A stretch of DNA of 64,000 nt, from positions 4,135 to 68,134 of the forward strand of contig KB307090.1 of assembly GCA_000328365.1 (NCBI GenBank), written 5' to 3'. The notes beneath the pieces are model-generated. The model did no database searches. It was not told the DNA's origin and saw only the letters and a program-made list of their open reading frames with translations. Both the position numbers and the translations under genes were made by a program. Origin of the DNA: Capitella teleta (Eukaryota; Annelida; Polychaeta; Capitellidae). Shown in pieces: positions 39,467 through 51,600 of this stretch (the stretch's first letter is position 1; each line of letters opens with the position of its first letter).

Positions 39467-42449
39467 CAACTCTCCCCAGCATAAATTCTTCCCACAACTC
39501 TGGGCATAGATCACAGATGGAGATTGTCTCCCCTCATTGTGAAGCGTGCTTGATCATGATTGTGTCGCTGTCATTCAAGCTTTGAGGCCCAATGTTATTA
39601 GCCACAATTCATAGCTTATGGTATCCCTGCATGGGCACCCGTGTGTCCTGCTATACCCTTCACTCCTCCATGCTTCAATCTTGTCCCAATGCCTGTCCGA
39701 TATATTGCTACCGCCTTTGAATATCATTCGACCTTACACAGCCCTTAAATGCCAATCAATGTTTCTGCCGGACTCCGTTTGCAAGGGATGCGCAAGGCCA
39801 TTCTCTCTCGCTTCACTCGATTCTAGTTCAACCAGCGTATTCGCGAGGGGGCGTTGGCGACGCTTCCGTTCTTCGCTCGTCTCTCAACGCTGCCGGACAG
39901 CGAAGACGCATCTGTTGCAGATGTGCGAATATCCTGTTTCTAGAACACTTTCTTTCGTGATAGCATCACATCTTCCAAACCCGCTTTTCTCGACCGCAAG
40001 TTTTCATGCATAGAAATTATAAAATACACAGTGTTCTATAGATACTAGCTAACCCTAGAGAACGTTTTGACATTTCATGTGTGCTTCGTGTACAGAATTT
40101 ATGTAATACGTAGCGACCTTTGGCTTAACCTATATAGCGCATATAATTATACACAGCCGCCCATCTTTTCGCAAATATTTCTCATGGTTTGCCGCAGGGT
40201 TCGCACATACAGACCACTGAGACCAGAGATCATCTGTTCATCCTCTCTCTATTGGCCGTTCTGGTAACTTATTGAGTAATATTATCTCCTGGATTTGCTG
40301 CTGCGCTGTTTACAAGTCTGCTATAAGATGGGATTCAGTTCTATATAGTTTGGGATGCACGGAATTTTCAACTCACCGGAACCCGGAACGAGTGTTCCGG
40401 GAGGTTTATTCCGGCCGGAACTGGACCGGACCGGAACCTGAAACGAGAACCTCACAGAAGAAAAAAAAAATGCTTGTAATCAAAACGCCTTTCAATAAAT
40501 TCATATGTATGTTAATAACTTGATTGAATGAAGCAACAACCATGGATATGTTTCATGCTTTTTTATCGAGTATTTAAATTATTGTTAATTTTATTTTGAT
40601 ATATTGATTGCAAGAAAAACCAACATTTCCACATTAGCGGGGGTAAGGCGAGATCTCTTGTCTTCCGTCACGCTGCCAGCAATGGAGAAGGTTCTCTCGC
40701 TGTCAACACTGCTGGGTTGAGCGCACAGGTAGCGGCGTGCATGAGCAGCTAACCCAGGGAACCTGTTAGCATTAGTGCCCCATCACAGAAGAGGGTCGAT
40801 GCTCCTGTCTGAGCAGGGCTCCTGGAGAAATGCTCTCAGCTCTGGTAGAGCCTTCATCAATAGTACATTCATTGAAGGAATCAACTGCCTCCCTCCCACA
40901 GGCTTGTTGTGGTTAGTAGATGGCGGGGCTTCCTCATGCAGTGGGACTCAAAGAACCGATCGAAGAACTGATGGAGGGTAACGTCCAAGCCGGACCTTAT
41001 ATCCCCCGCGCGGGGGATATAAGCTTTAACGTTATTATTTTTTATAACCACAAATTCCGGCGGCGAGTTCCGGCACCTTGGACGATTTTTTCCGGAACCG
41101 GAACTCCGGAAAAGGGCCCGGATCCGGAACCCGGAATTCGGTGCATCCCTATATATAGTTGCATTCATGATTATATGCATCGCATCCACCCCGTAATAAT
41201 AGTCCATCCCTACAAAGATATTGCATCTAAATAATTTCTGATTATATTTCTTTTGGAGTTCACAGTCAATCGATAATGGCTGGTTCCTTGTAATACTCAG
41301 ACCAAAATTCAATAAAAGTGTTCTATTTTTATATTTTATGCAAACGACATTCTAGGAAATCCTATCAACATTTACTGGTTGTAACAAATAACCGAAATAA
41401 AGAAGGTTGCGTCCGTGTGAACTCACACATATCTTACCCATGTCTTACCAAGTCGCGGTTTCACGAGCGATCAATCTAAATACATTGCCTCATCTTATCT
41501 ATTGCCTCGAGCCCTCCTCATGTTAACAGAGTATGCAACCCTGATAAGGACCACGTGGTTCCTGCGGTGAAAGCAACCTGTACTTCAAGCGCCCAGCAGA
41601 AGCAGAATAACATTATCAGAACAGGTGTTATTACAGATTACCTGTGTTCACATCTGCGTTCTTTTGCAGTGTGCCAAATATTGTACAATTGCACGCAATT
41701 GTAAAACTTGTGTTACAAGTTACAACTGGGGATTGAATGACTATCGCAATGAAAGCGACATTGATCAGGTGAAATAGGGCGTCTGGTTTGCTAGAAGGTA
41801 TTTACTAGAGGTAATTGCTCCTGTAATCAGCTGGCAGCGATTGCATTGTGCTGCGAATACCACCCGATTGCCTGCGAAGAGATTCATTGAGTGACAGCCA
41901 TTAAGGTGTTGTTATTCCATTGTGGAGGTTCACAGATGGCATTGCACTCCGTTGCCAAGGGGATTAGCGGCTTGGGGTTGAGAGCAAGTGGTGCACGATG
42001 TAACTATTTAATGAATCTTAGATTTTCGGTTCAGTGAGCCCTGAATCGGCTGGCTGTGTGAATTTGGCCGTTGTATGGAGATCTCGCGGTGCATGAGTAA
42101 TGCTATTGAGCATTTGGCCCAAGAAGACATTAGTCGCTTGCGAATTCCACAGCGTCGTCCCGCTCTTGATCAACGTCAACGTTGTGGCGACGTTGGAATG
42201 ATGGAAGAAGTCCCCTTCGGCACGTATGCGCAATTAACGGAGTGCATTTCATGGCCTCCTTCCCAGTACCCCCATCATTCCCCATTGGCCAAGTCTCCAG
42301 AGACAGTTTGATGGAAACTGAGACTGATAAAAAAACAGGTTCGCTTTTTTGGGGGGTAGAATATCTCTTGCATTGTTGTCTTGTGTTCCGTGTAATTGAG
42401 AACAGCGTGTCAACACTGCTGGATCTTTTTAGGGTGCAAATTCTTCTGT

Positions 42450-42482
<33 letters not shown>

Positions 42483-44179
42483 GGGTTGCTTGGTGTGCAG
42501 CAGAGCAATTTGGTATAATTGTGTTTAAGTTCTTGTAGTTGTGTTTAATGAAAATGTTTGGTGGAACGTGACGTCAATGTGTGTTATATAATCATCAATC
42601 AAAGTTAATTATACCCCAGGTCAAACACCTTTGAGCGACCGAAATATATGCCCCAAATACCGTAATCCCCAATTGACTGTCAGATTACCTTTAATCCCTT
42701 TCCCAGGTAAGCTAAGCCGAACGCAGCTAACTGTCATTTCTACCTGTTCAGTGGTCATCGGTCTATTTTTCATTGCTGCACTTGCAATGCGATTACGGTC
42801 AGTAACCATATACAATCTTGACCATTCAACCATTTGTTATCCGTGCAATTATTAGGAATTACCTGAAGCGACGAAGAAGACCTGCCATGGACCGATGGGG
42901 GTCTGCAAGGTCCAGCAATTCAGGCAAGCATCACCCCGGGGGGTTGGGTCAACCGGGTGCAAGACAGAAGTCGCCGCTAGCTAGTTCTCAGGTAAGAACC
43001 CAGGTTAATTACCCGACAGGTCCTTGCCATTCAGGTGTATTGGGTGGTTCATAGAGAATAGAGATTGATGCAAATTTATTTTTGTGGCGATGGCAGATTC
43101 TTATGGAGCTTCTCCATCCTGACATTAAAAACCTCACTGTACATCACAAGTGCTTGTAAGTTCTGCTTGGAGTGCGGGCCTTCAACCCGACAAATTGCTT
43201 GGCCTATAAAAAAAATGGAATAAATGCTCTGTTTGATTAACTGTCAGACATAATCCGCATGCGAAGCCAGTCCCCTACCAACACCCCAGCTGATTAAACG
43301 TGTTCTGTTTTGCAGGCGGCCATTTTGGGATATTTTTGCTTCGTTCTTCATCCTGCATTTTTATGCTGCATGTTTCACGCACCTTGATTGTAACATCGCA
43401 ACCATGCTTTGTCTTTTTAAATCCTTTCTCAGACAGCTCAGCGACGAGCCACGAATCATGCGCAGTTTTATGAACACCGGCACTTAGTGTCATCCGTAGA
43501 ACCAATCGCATGTTGGAGGCAGGGAAAGTCCTCTCTGTTGCTACATTGACCTTTGCACTCTTATACAATTTAAATATATTCTCTCGATAGATATCTCTTG
43601 CTCGCAAATTTCATCTGCTCTTGATTTCTTTCATTCATTAGCAAATCATTATTTATGCTACGATGGCAACAATAATATTATTATTATGCAATGACTCAGC
43701 TTCTGCCAAACTTTTACGATCCACATTAACTCAAGTATACTCCACACAGGTTGACCAGCAAAGTTTAGAGGGGCCAGTCTTTGATCGCGGGGGCGTGCCC
43801 ACTCTCAACAATTGGGGAGGCAACCATCTACCTATCAATGACGTCATGGATGAGAAACCAATGCTCGTGATCACTTCCGCTTCCGTTCCTTCTTCCCCTT
43901 CCCTTCCCACAATGCCTCTGGATTATGGGCTCCCCCAGCCAAAGGTAGCGTCCACATTCCAGGATACATGTGTATTATACCTTAATTACGTTGCCATGGC
44001 AATAACCCAATTTGCATATTCAAATAATGAGTATTATAGGGTTGGAAAAGGAACAAATAGCGAAGGTTATGTGGCTATTTATTTGTTTATTCTTTTAAGC
44101 TTCATTTGATCGTTTCGTCGCCATCTTGAAAGTTCTTGTTTGATTTGAAGCAAGGTTAAAATAAAAACTGATATGGCAG

Positions 44180-44230
<51 letters not shown>

Positions 44231-45021
44231 CCCTCAGTAATTTTCCAGATCATATTTAGGTGCATGCTATTTAAATTTATGATGTTCATATTCATATCTG
44301 ACCTTCAACTCTGTTCTATTCTTGCCATTTTCCGCCGTTGGTCTTAATTCTGATAGAAAATTCATTCATTGATCGACTATTTTCTAAAAGTCCGATTACA
44401 TTGTATAGCAATGCATGCTATAAGACGCCTCTGTAATTATAAGATTTCTGACTTCAAATCTTGATTATTTCCGCACTCAAACATTCAATATGTCAACAAT
44501 CAATGTTCCGTTGGTTTCAGGTTTTGACTGAAGATGTCACCCGGATGGCCCCAGACGACACCCACGACCACAACGCCAACACTTACCTTCATGACACACA
44601 GCAAAGCGAAAGGACATCAGCATCAAGTGACGACAAAGAATGTGATGAAGATGAAGATGACAATTGTGCATTGTGGGAGAGCGGCGTTGCGCAAACGTCG
44701 CTCGCCGGTTTCACGCAGTCCGATCTCAGCATTGCGTCAACCGATGTCCATCGTGGGTATTGCTATGGCAACCAAGAGGAATACACATGCACCGACTGGC
44801 CTACTGAACCTCCACATGAGGAGGAAGAGGAGGAGGAAGAGGAGGAGGAGTGCATAGAGGAGGAAGAGAAGAAGACTGATGAGAAGGAGGAGGAGGAGGA
44901 GGAGCAGAGACTCGTTGCTGAGAATGTTTCTCCCGTTAGTGAAATACCCAAAACAGCAGTGACTGATGACTCACCCCTTTTAGGCCCGGATTTTGAGGGC
45001 ATGACGCCTACATATGTTTGA
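38392..45021 (+). CDS. Unrecognised type I single-pass membrane protein with acidic tail
   Basis: Exons assembled here: 38392-38836, 42707-42797, 42856-42991, 43750-43944, 44521-45021; all phases agree, giving 455 aa. The N-terminus has a signal peptide (core MFVVHVLLIISAVCA; Met at 38392 or 38452). A roughly 110-residue extracellular part follows with few cysteines (PNPAYCYGF, LTNCSMD). Exon 2 encodes one transmembrane helix (TVISTCSVVIGLFFIAALAM), stopped by a basic cluster split across the junction (RNYLKRRRRP). The cytoplasmic part is Pro/Ser-rich, then very acidic with Glu runs, and ends PTYV, which fits a class I PDZ ligand. I do not recognise a family. The splice model rests on consensus sites, phase and the ordered signal/TM/basic layout rather than homology. 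The first intron is 3.9 kb and carries a hAT relic. A possible poly(A) signal ATTAAA lies at 45096. Confidence 0.68.
38433..38525 (+). other. Out-of-frame ATG in strong context inside the membrane-protein start region
   Basis: GTCACCATGG at 38428-38437 is a near-ideal Kozak context and opens a 30-codon frame that closes at 38525. It lies between the two possible starts (38392 and 38452) of the membrane protein but in another reading frame. If transcription starts downstream of 38392, it would act as an overlapping upstream ORF limiting use of the 38452 start. It may equally be chance. Confidence 0.4.
39435..39464 (+). repeat. Poly-A run
   Basis: About 29 consecutive A residues in the first intron of the membrane-protein gene. 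No retroposed sequence was recognised upstream. Confidence 0.85.
40342..41159 (-). mobile_element. hAT-family DNA transposon relic with 8-bp target duplication
   Basis: The element is 40350-41151 (802 bp), flanked by TATATAGT on both sides. Ends are imperfect inverted repeats, TTGGGATGCACGG on the left and TAGGGATGCACCG (reverse complement) on the right, with CCGGAAC-rich subterminal DNA. The minus strand at about 40900-40600 encodes the C-terminal hAT dimerisation domain (RYLCAQPSSVDSERTFSIAG and EDKRSRLTPANVEML), preceded by a DPLLxWG remnant in which a Trp codon is now a stop. The rest of the transposase is deleted, so it is a dead internal-deletion derivative inside an intron. Confidence 0.9.
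42450..42482. repeat. (CT)n microsatellite
   Basis: About fifteen CT repeats with one interruption, in the first intron of the membrane-protein gene, 225 bp before exon 2. Confidence 0.9.
43990..44003. promoter_or_regulatory. RFX X-box-like palindrome
   Basis: GTTGCCATGGCAAT differs by one base from the perfect RFX palindrome GTTGCCATGGCAAC. It lies in the intron after exon 4 of the membrane-protein gene. Sequence match only. Confidence 0.45.
44185..44228 (-). repeat. Poly-T run (44 nt)
   Basis: About 44 consecutive T residues in the last intron of the membrane-protein gene. It could be the tail of a minus-strand retroposon, but no body was recognised to its left or right. Confidence 0.85.
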
Positions 45022-45313
45022 TGTTTGGTTCTCAATTGAGGATTGTACATTTTTTTATATAACACCAAAACTCGGTTATTCTTGCATTCAAAACCATTAA
45101 ATCATTTTCCTCTTTTTTTTCCCCCCCCCCTTCCATTTTCACATAGTTTCCATCTGCACTTCACAATCTGTCGCTCTCATATACAAAATGACAATTTGGT
45201 TATCGATTGACTGATCTCTGCCATTTGTGTGTTCTTCGGAGGTCATAGGTCAATGAATTGTGCAGCGTATGTGATTGCTGTGGTGTGAACGGAAAGGGGG
45301 AGGGGAAGATCCT

Positions 45314-45340
45314 GGGGGGGGGGGAGGGGGGGAGAGGGGT
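45314..45340 (+). repeat. G-rich run with G-quadruplex potential
   Basis: Long G-tracts broken only by single A residues or GA. Confidence 0.7.
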
Positions 45341-46741
45341 GATGTGGCGTCGCTCCAGAATAAACACCGATGACCCGATGACCCGGAAGCCATTTTCGCG
45401 CCTTTTAGTACAGCGTCTCGAAGACAATAAGTTCGAGAGGTCATCAAGTGCAGACTAACAAAACCTCTCTAACAACGTCAGAGATTTTATAGTCTGCTGC
45501 ATCGATTTGTTGAAGATTTAGTCACTGGTAAAATTGCACGATGCTCTCTTGTCTTTGGCGCAGGGCGGCTCGGTCTACGGAGGATAAACTGCTATCGAGA
45601 TACCTCTTACATGCGGGTAAATTGGCGATGACAATGGATCTCTCTGTGGGACTGGATGCTCGCATTGGTTAATTAATGACATGGGCAGATCGGAATAGTT
45701 GCTTCATACAATATGCAGAAGCAGACGTGAAACCCGTGTGCCGTGCTCTCTGTGAGTATAATGATGGCCGGGCGTCTCTTAGAATTCGGTGTTCCTACAG
45801 CCATCCACGACGGCGTGTTCGGGGTGTACGGGCTTCTCAGAGGGAGGCATGTCCCCCTGTTGGCTGATTACTCCCTTCTGCTCCGGTGGCTCTCTGCGTT
45901 CGATCCCCGTGCCTGCTAATCCGGACGCTGTGTCACCTCGAGTGGGCGTCGTCAAGCACTCGGCTGACGAGTGAGTTGCGAGACTGGAATTCGAAATGAA
46001 TTGCTGCTGTTTCTCGTCTTCTCAAATTCGTCACAATATGGCCATTTTCTTCAAATCACAAATGGGAGAAATATAACTGCTCCAGCTGATATAGTCAGGC
46101 AGGGACCTCAGTCGATCCTTCTGCCCATTTGTGTCAATCTGCTGCAAGAGCTCATCCAATTATTAAGCACGTGACATTGACCATCGAGACCCTTTTATCG
46201 GGTATCACGTTACCGATGGATTTTCCCCTTTCTACGTATATATGCACACGAAGCCACCCCCCCCCCCCTCCCTCCCTAGGCCATCAGTCCTATGAAAAAC
46301 GTTGTCTCGTATGAGCTGCATACTCCTGTCACGTGGTAACGATGCTATTTCCGGTGGCGACAACCAACTGACAGTCCATTTCATAATGCTTATTTTGCGT
46401 CATATGGAAATCCTGGTTTGCTGTACCAAGTATATGTTATATTTATATGATATAGGACGTATTATAACATAGATATTTGCGCTGCACATTGTTGGCATTC
46501 ATTGACCCGCAGCTGCACTTTGTTCTGTGTCGATCTTTGTAAGCACAAAATGATAATTACATTCTTCTCAGTACGAATACCTGCAGACAAAGGAAACATC
46601 TATGATTACACGCAACAAGGAATTTATAGTGGGGAGTATAGGCTATTAATATAATTCAAGCTGGACTGGTACGTGTAAGATGCAGGCATCATGAACAATA
46701 CATATACAAGCTCAGTGTGGACAACATGTCTCCGTCCAGAG

Positions 46742-46793
46742 CACACCCTCACACCCTCACACCCTCATCACACCCTCACACCCTCACACCCTC
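46742..46793. repeat. CACACCCT minisatellite
   Basis: About six copies of an ACACCCTC-type unit, with one CAT interruption after the third. Confidence 0.85.
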
Positions 46794-47041
46794 TCTTAAC
46801 TCAGCAAGACACACGTAGCATCATATAGAGCAAAGCGCATTGTCCAGCACAATTCTTGAAGGTAATGGGAAAGAGTTGGAATCGAATTCTTGTTAGCGTA
46901 AAGATAGGCTGGAGTCCCTGCAAGCGAGACTCATTCACTTCAATTTGTTGCCGGACAGACCAATAAGCATTGCTCTATGGCCTCTGTCATCCGCTGCTGA
47001 AAACAGATAACAGAATCGGACAGACTGCATACCCGCGTCAC

Positions 47042-47083
47042 AAAGGACGACGGTCGACGTCAGAAAGGACGACGGTCGACGTC
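47042..47083. repeat. Two-copy tandem repeat, 22-bp period
   Basis: AAAGGACGACGGTCGACGTC occurs at 47042-47061 and 47064-47083 without mismatch. Confidence 0.9.
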
Positions 47084-47302
47084 GGACGCTCCAGTAATGA
47101 GCGCATACGTATTTGCGGTAAAAACATTGTTCTGAATTATTGTCGCATTGTCAGAGGCATGTGCTACATCACCAGTTTGCCAACAAAAATGCATCCATAA
47201 ATTGAATAATGCATGAGCTCCCCATGGCGGCGGTCATGAGCCACAACAAAGTTCACAATGCGGCTGTTGTACTGAGTGTGGGCAATTGCAAACAACCCAT
47301 TC

Positions 47303-47338
47303 GTTGTTATGCAACACAGGTTTGGTTGCTAAGACAAC
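47303..47338. promoter_or_regulatory. Pair of RFX X-box-like sites
   Basis: GTTGTTATGCAAC (47303-47315) and GTTGCTAAGACAAC (47325-47338) both resemble the RFX palindrome. They are followed within 45 bp by a CGTCA half-site and an ATTGG (reverse CCAAT) box. The arrangement looks like a promoter, but no gene was recognised immediately downstream on either strand. Confidence 0.4.
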
Positions 47339-48886
47339 ACGTCAGCTGAGTAATTTGAATTACTGTTTGATTGGTTGTGTCTGGTTGTTGTCAGTACCCA
47401 TTAGCTTGATTTAAATGAGCTCCGCTGCCGTTCTTCTCGATTTCAAAGGGACGCACAGAGTGGTCACTTGGTGAATCTGCGAGCGTCGTCTTTCATCTCG
47501 GCTGACCATCCATCCTGCCCACTGTCACATGTCTCTAAGGACCCACTGGTCATCAAGGCTTCCCTTTCAACACCCAATAGTCTCCTACCTCAGATTCGGT
47601 GTACGAATGGCATGACCTGAAAATGTCTAAGAACGTACACGTATATACAGCAGTACCATGGATCACTGAATCCTCCAACACAAGAAGTTTACCACCAAGG
47701 ACTGATGAACATTCACGACATTGGTCAATTGCAGCAATGCAGTCAACAAATTCCAAGCGAGCAATCAGAGGAAGTCAGACAAGCGATTCTTTGATTAAGA
47801 TCAAAGACCTGCGTGATCTCACTGCTTTAAACTCCAGCGGGACCGATTGTCTTTGATCTGGAGTCGAGGGAGATTCTCTGCTGAATCCGTGGTTGATCCA
47901 AGATGAAGTCACCGGAAGTGGTTCTGAAGGGCTCCGGGGGGCTTTGCTTTCCTCTTTGTATCAGTGCTGCATTTATAATTAAATTTTATGAGTGAGTCGT
48001 GAAAGCGTTAAAGGATGTCGATATAACTGGATTGCTGAGGCATGCATGGTTGTCTCGATCTGGACAACAGCGAAAACTAGAATCCCTGCAATTAAAAGGT
48101 GGACTTTTCATCCAATTATATTAATTCTGGTTGGCAAAACGTGGCACTGAATACCGTTATCAGAATGACTTTATTTATTTCACACTGTATGCCACTAAGT
48201 GACTAAAACAATCATGCGAATAATACACCCCAAAACGACAAACGAATTCCATGCATGATGCTTATATAGACAACAACAGAATATTGCTTCGATGCGGTTG
48301 AAACTGATTTTAAAATTACCACCCCCCTCCCACTCACCCAGGGAAAACTAAACGGACAGGTTGGAGAGGATTAAGATGGAGGCGTCAGAGGGCAAAGTAG
48401 GTTTGAGGGAACAAATCTAAAACAGCTGATTGACAGCTAGAGAAGGCCGTGTTGGGTTGATCGCTTGATCGTGGTATTACACTAACAATTAGCAAGTCAA
48501 ACAATTTGGGTTCAAGAAAGTTGCTCTCATATGCATAACGTACACACAAACGTAGCGTACAAATGCCACGCTATCAATGCGACTTTACATAACGGCAAGA
48601 TTCCCTCGTCTCAAGTCGCAGAATGTAGTAAAAGGCAGAGAATTAGAACTAGGAAGGGATCAATTGTCTATCAATTAGTGATGCATAACTGAATGATACA
48701 GGGATACCATGCAAGATCCCAGTGTGAGGGAGGATCCAAACTAATCAATGATAAACTTTGGAGATCGGAATCAACGAACTGATCATGTTATTATCAAGCA
48801 ATCTCAACGACGGTGAAAACGCTGGGCGTTCCTCTGAAGACAGAATCATAACGCTCAGTCGTCTAAATCCGGAGCACTGGCCATTT

Positions 48887-49958
48887 TTAAGTTTCGCTAG
48901 GATTTCTTGCTCGGATACGGGCGGATTTTGCATTAACCCAACTTGAATATACCAGATACGAATTTCCATTTTTTGAGACCACCAACCGCTCACTCTGCTT
49001 TCCACAATAGTGACCGTTGGTCAAGAGCAATATATTAAACACCAAAAGATCTAATTCAGCTATCGAATATGGTGTTGTACCCGTTACATGTATAGCGTTG
49101 CTGAATATAATTACAATTTTCCCGAGTCCAAACAACCCAACTAGTATGACTTTAGAACAAACATTGCCAGTCACATTGATGCGCGCGCAGTTAGACCACA
49201 TACAACATCAGCGCAGTGCAAAATTTCAAGTGATAATCAGTAGAACAATAATAAACACAAATGAGAGGAGCACTCAGCGAGGTGGTCTCACCTGGACACG
49301 ATTGCTTCTGCAGCATTGCTTCTGTGATCTGAGCCCACTTGAACGACGCCCAATGCAAAGGGGATTCGCAAGGATATGTGCTCAATGTTAGGACCAAGTT
49401 AACGCCAGGTGCTCGCTTCATCCAGGTGGCGGTGTTGCAGCACTCTAGCGGAATGCCCTCCACATCCAACGAGTTCAAAGACGGTAAGATTTTAGTCATA
49501 TCGCTTAAAGTGGCGACCGGGTTTTCACCCAAGTTTAGCTCTCTCAGATAGACCAGATACTCAAGTACATCATTTGATACGCGTGCGATTTCGTTGTTAT
49601 TGAAATCCAATATTGTGAGAGTGGTCTTCACTTGACGTAAGTCAGGGATGGTTGTCAATAGATTTGACCCAAATAAGAGTTTAGATATCCGCGTTTCTCT
49701 GAAGCATCCATATTCAATTGATCTGATTTGGTTATGAGTAAACGACAATTCTTCCAACTTCGGATATTTGTCGTTGAAGTCCTCTCGTTTGATGGTGGAG
49801 ATTTTGTTCGAACCAAATTTAATTATTCCTACGTCAGATCGGAGGTCACCAGGGATTGAGGTCAGTCCTTTATTTTCCAGACTCACAGATATTACTCCAA
49901 TCGTCTCTTTGATGTTCCCCAAACTGATGAGAAGCCACACCACATGGAGAGTTGCCAT
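48887..49958 (-). CDS. Leucine-rich-repeat protein with hydrophobic C-terminal segments
   Basis: Two-exon model: 49958-49292 and 49149-48887, 309 aa, phase matched through G|TC. The first exon starts with a signal peptide (MATLHVVWLLISL), has about five or six leucine-rich repeats (for example LEELSFTHNQIRSIEYGCF, LTILDFNNNEIARVS, LRELNLGENPVATL) and ends in a cysteine-containing C-cap (LECCNTATWM ... CPG). The second exon adds a hydrophobic segment (VILVGLFGLGKIVIIFSNA), a linker and another (AELDLLVFNILLLT). These could be one anchor plus a tail, or helices 1-2 of a degenerate LRR GPCR; no further helices were found. The first exon is well supported. The second rests on splice sites and hydrophobicity, and a competing donor (CAGA|GTGAGC, exon end 48994) leaves the C-terminus open. 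An alternative Met lies upstream at 50021. Confidence 0.62.
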
Positions 49959-51080
49959 TGTGGCGAATGAGGAAGTGCTTCCCCACTTGTTAATAATATA
50001 GGCTGCCCAACATGCATACATTATTCCCTATACCGCATTGGATTATTGTGCATAACTGTTATGTATTATGCAATACTTTTATGGCACATTGATTTGGGGA
50101 GACATTCGAAGTAAGCTATTCTCACAACCTACCTCGCTCAACACAATTAATTGTTCTTTATTTAAAAAAGCAGTCAGTCGACTTTTCACCTCTTCCACGC
50201 CTTCTACGCTTCTAAATCCACGACGAGACGCAAAATAGTCCAGTCAAAATAAGATTCAAGGTAGACATATAATTGCAATACAAAGAGTCTGAATCAGATA
50301 CTATGTGGGACAGTACCCTAATAAACAAACTGAAAGTTTAAGTGAATCACAATAGCGGAACATGGTTAAAATTTTAATCGTTAATTAATAATTTAATTAG
50401 GTCAAATTACGCAATTTCTCCGTGCCTGCTTTGTCCTAATTACAGACTAAAAATGGCGTCCAAATTCCTAGCTTGCGCTACTCTATATGATGGTATGAGG
50501 CACTAGTACATAACTATATACATGTATATGAATATATATGCATGTGTAGACTGTAATTCTATATGTTTAACTCGAGGTGCCCATATATATTCCATTCCAA
50601 AGCGGCGCACCTATATATCTATGAGACCACGCTTTCTCTTTCTTGTTCGAGTACAGCGTGGATTATTTACAATTATTTAGTTTACCTATGTAGGATATTT
50701 CATCATGTATATTTCAATATCATCATAGTTCTATGTAGTTTCAAGTGCCCCATTTCGATATCGAGTCACACTAGTTGTGTGTCATGCGCTCCTGTTATAT
50801 AGATGAGCACTAAGTGCATGGTGAATTGAATTATAAATGTATGGTCACTTTACCATTTATTCGGGCATAAAGCCGCATAATGATTTGCATTGATTGCCTT
50901 CAAGTGCATCCCATTACAAACAATGTATTATTCATACCAAGCTAAAGGCTGTCAATCAAGGAACTTTGATAAGGTTTTAACCTCTTTGGCGGCTGTTATA
51001 ATCATTCATTGAGCTGTCAATGAGAACTATTTTCTTTAATACTATTGATGTCATTGATATTCATGCGTCCCAGGTTATTT
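49959..51080. other. AT-rich spacer, nothing recognised
   Basis: About 1.1 kb between the LRR gene and the retroelement fragments. It should contain the LRR gene promoter. I see no gene, RNA or transposon domain in it. Confidence 0.4.
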
Positions 51081-51145
51081 TATAAAGCGACGCGAATCTC
51101 GCTCTCTCTTTTGTCAAGTCGTTTCAGAGTTCTCTTGCTGTAAAC

Positions 51146-51600
51146 ATGCACAAAAGTTTAGCGCAGTCGGCGAAAACGAACTTTTCTTGCGAGACAGAAG
51201 TGGACAAGTCAAAATTGACAGCTATAGATATGTCAGATACTTCCGAGTCATCTCAAATCATTCAGTTTTTCCAGAGGAGTATGGAGGAACATAACCGACG
51301 TATGCTGGGCGTCATGGAGGCCCACGTGGACTCAATGTCGCGACTTGTGAGCAAGGTCACAGAGGCGAGTACTGAACCAGCAGTGCAGGCAATACCCAGT
51401 GCAGCTGCGTTTCCTTCATTTGACGCTTCTCGTGAATTGTGGAGGGACTATTGGAAACCGGTGACCAGAGATCGAAGAGGATGTCACAAGTCTTTTTGGC
51501 GTCGCATACGCCGGATACAAGATGGTCAGCATATCGTGATTCTGAAGCCAGATAACAGAACTTGACTTCGTCTCGTCGGTTATTTGGCTCCATCCAGAAT
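51146..51600 (+). mobile_element. Ty3/gypsy gag-like fragment (fossil)
   Basis: A plus-strand open frame has the SFDASRELWRDYW motif typical of the gag-like protein of animal Ty3/gypsy retrotransposons, after a short helical region rich in Met and Glu. A TATAAAG and pyrimidine-rich leader precede it and may be part of an LTR, but no second LTR copy was found. Only the start of the protein is present. The fragment is broken and points opposite to the polymerase fragment at 52-53 kb. Degenerate AT-rich repeats follow at 51640-51850. Confidence 0.65.

Larger units (their letters stand above)
45022..48886. other. Interval without recognised genes
   Basis: 3.9 kb after the acidic-tail gene. It contains a G-rich run at 45314-45340, a CACACCCT minisatellite at 46742, a 22-bp-period duplication at 47042 and two RFX-like sites at 47303 and 47325. 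Open frames are all under 90 codons and none shows a family I can name. Confidence 0.5.

Noticed and set aside
44763-45068. Ser-rich 101-codon open frame on the minus strand
   Set aside because: It is the antisense shadow of the Glu-rich coding exon at 44521-45021.
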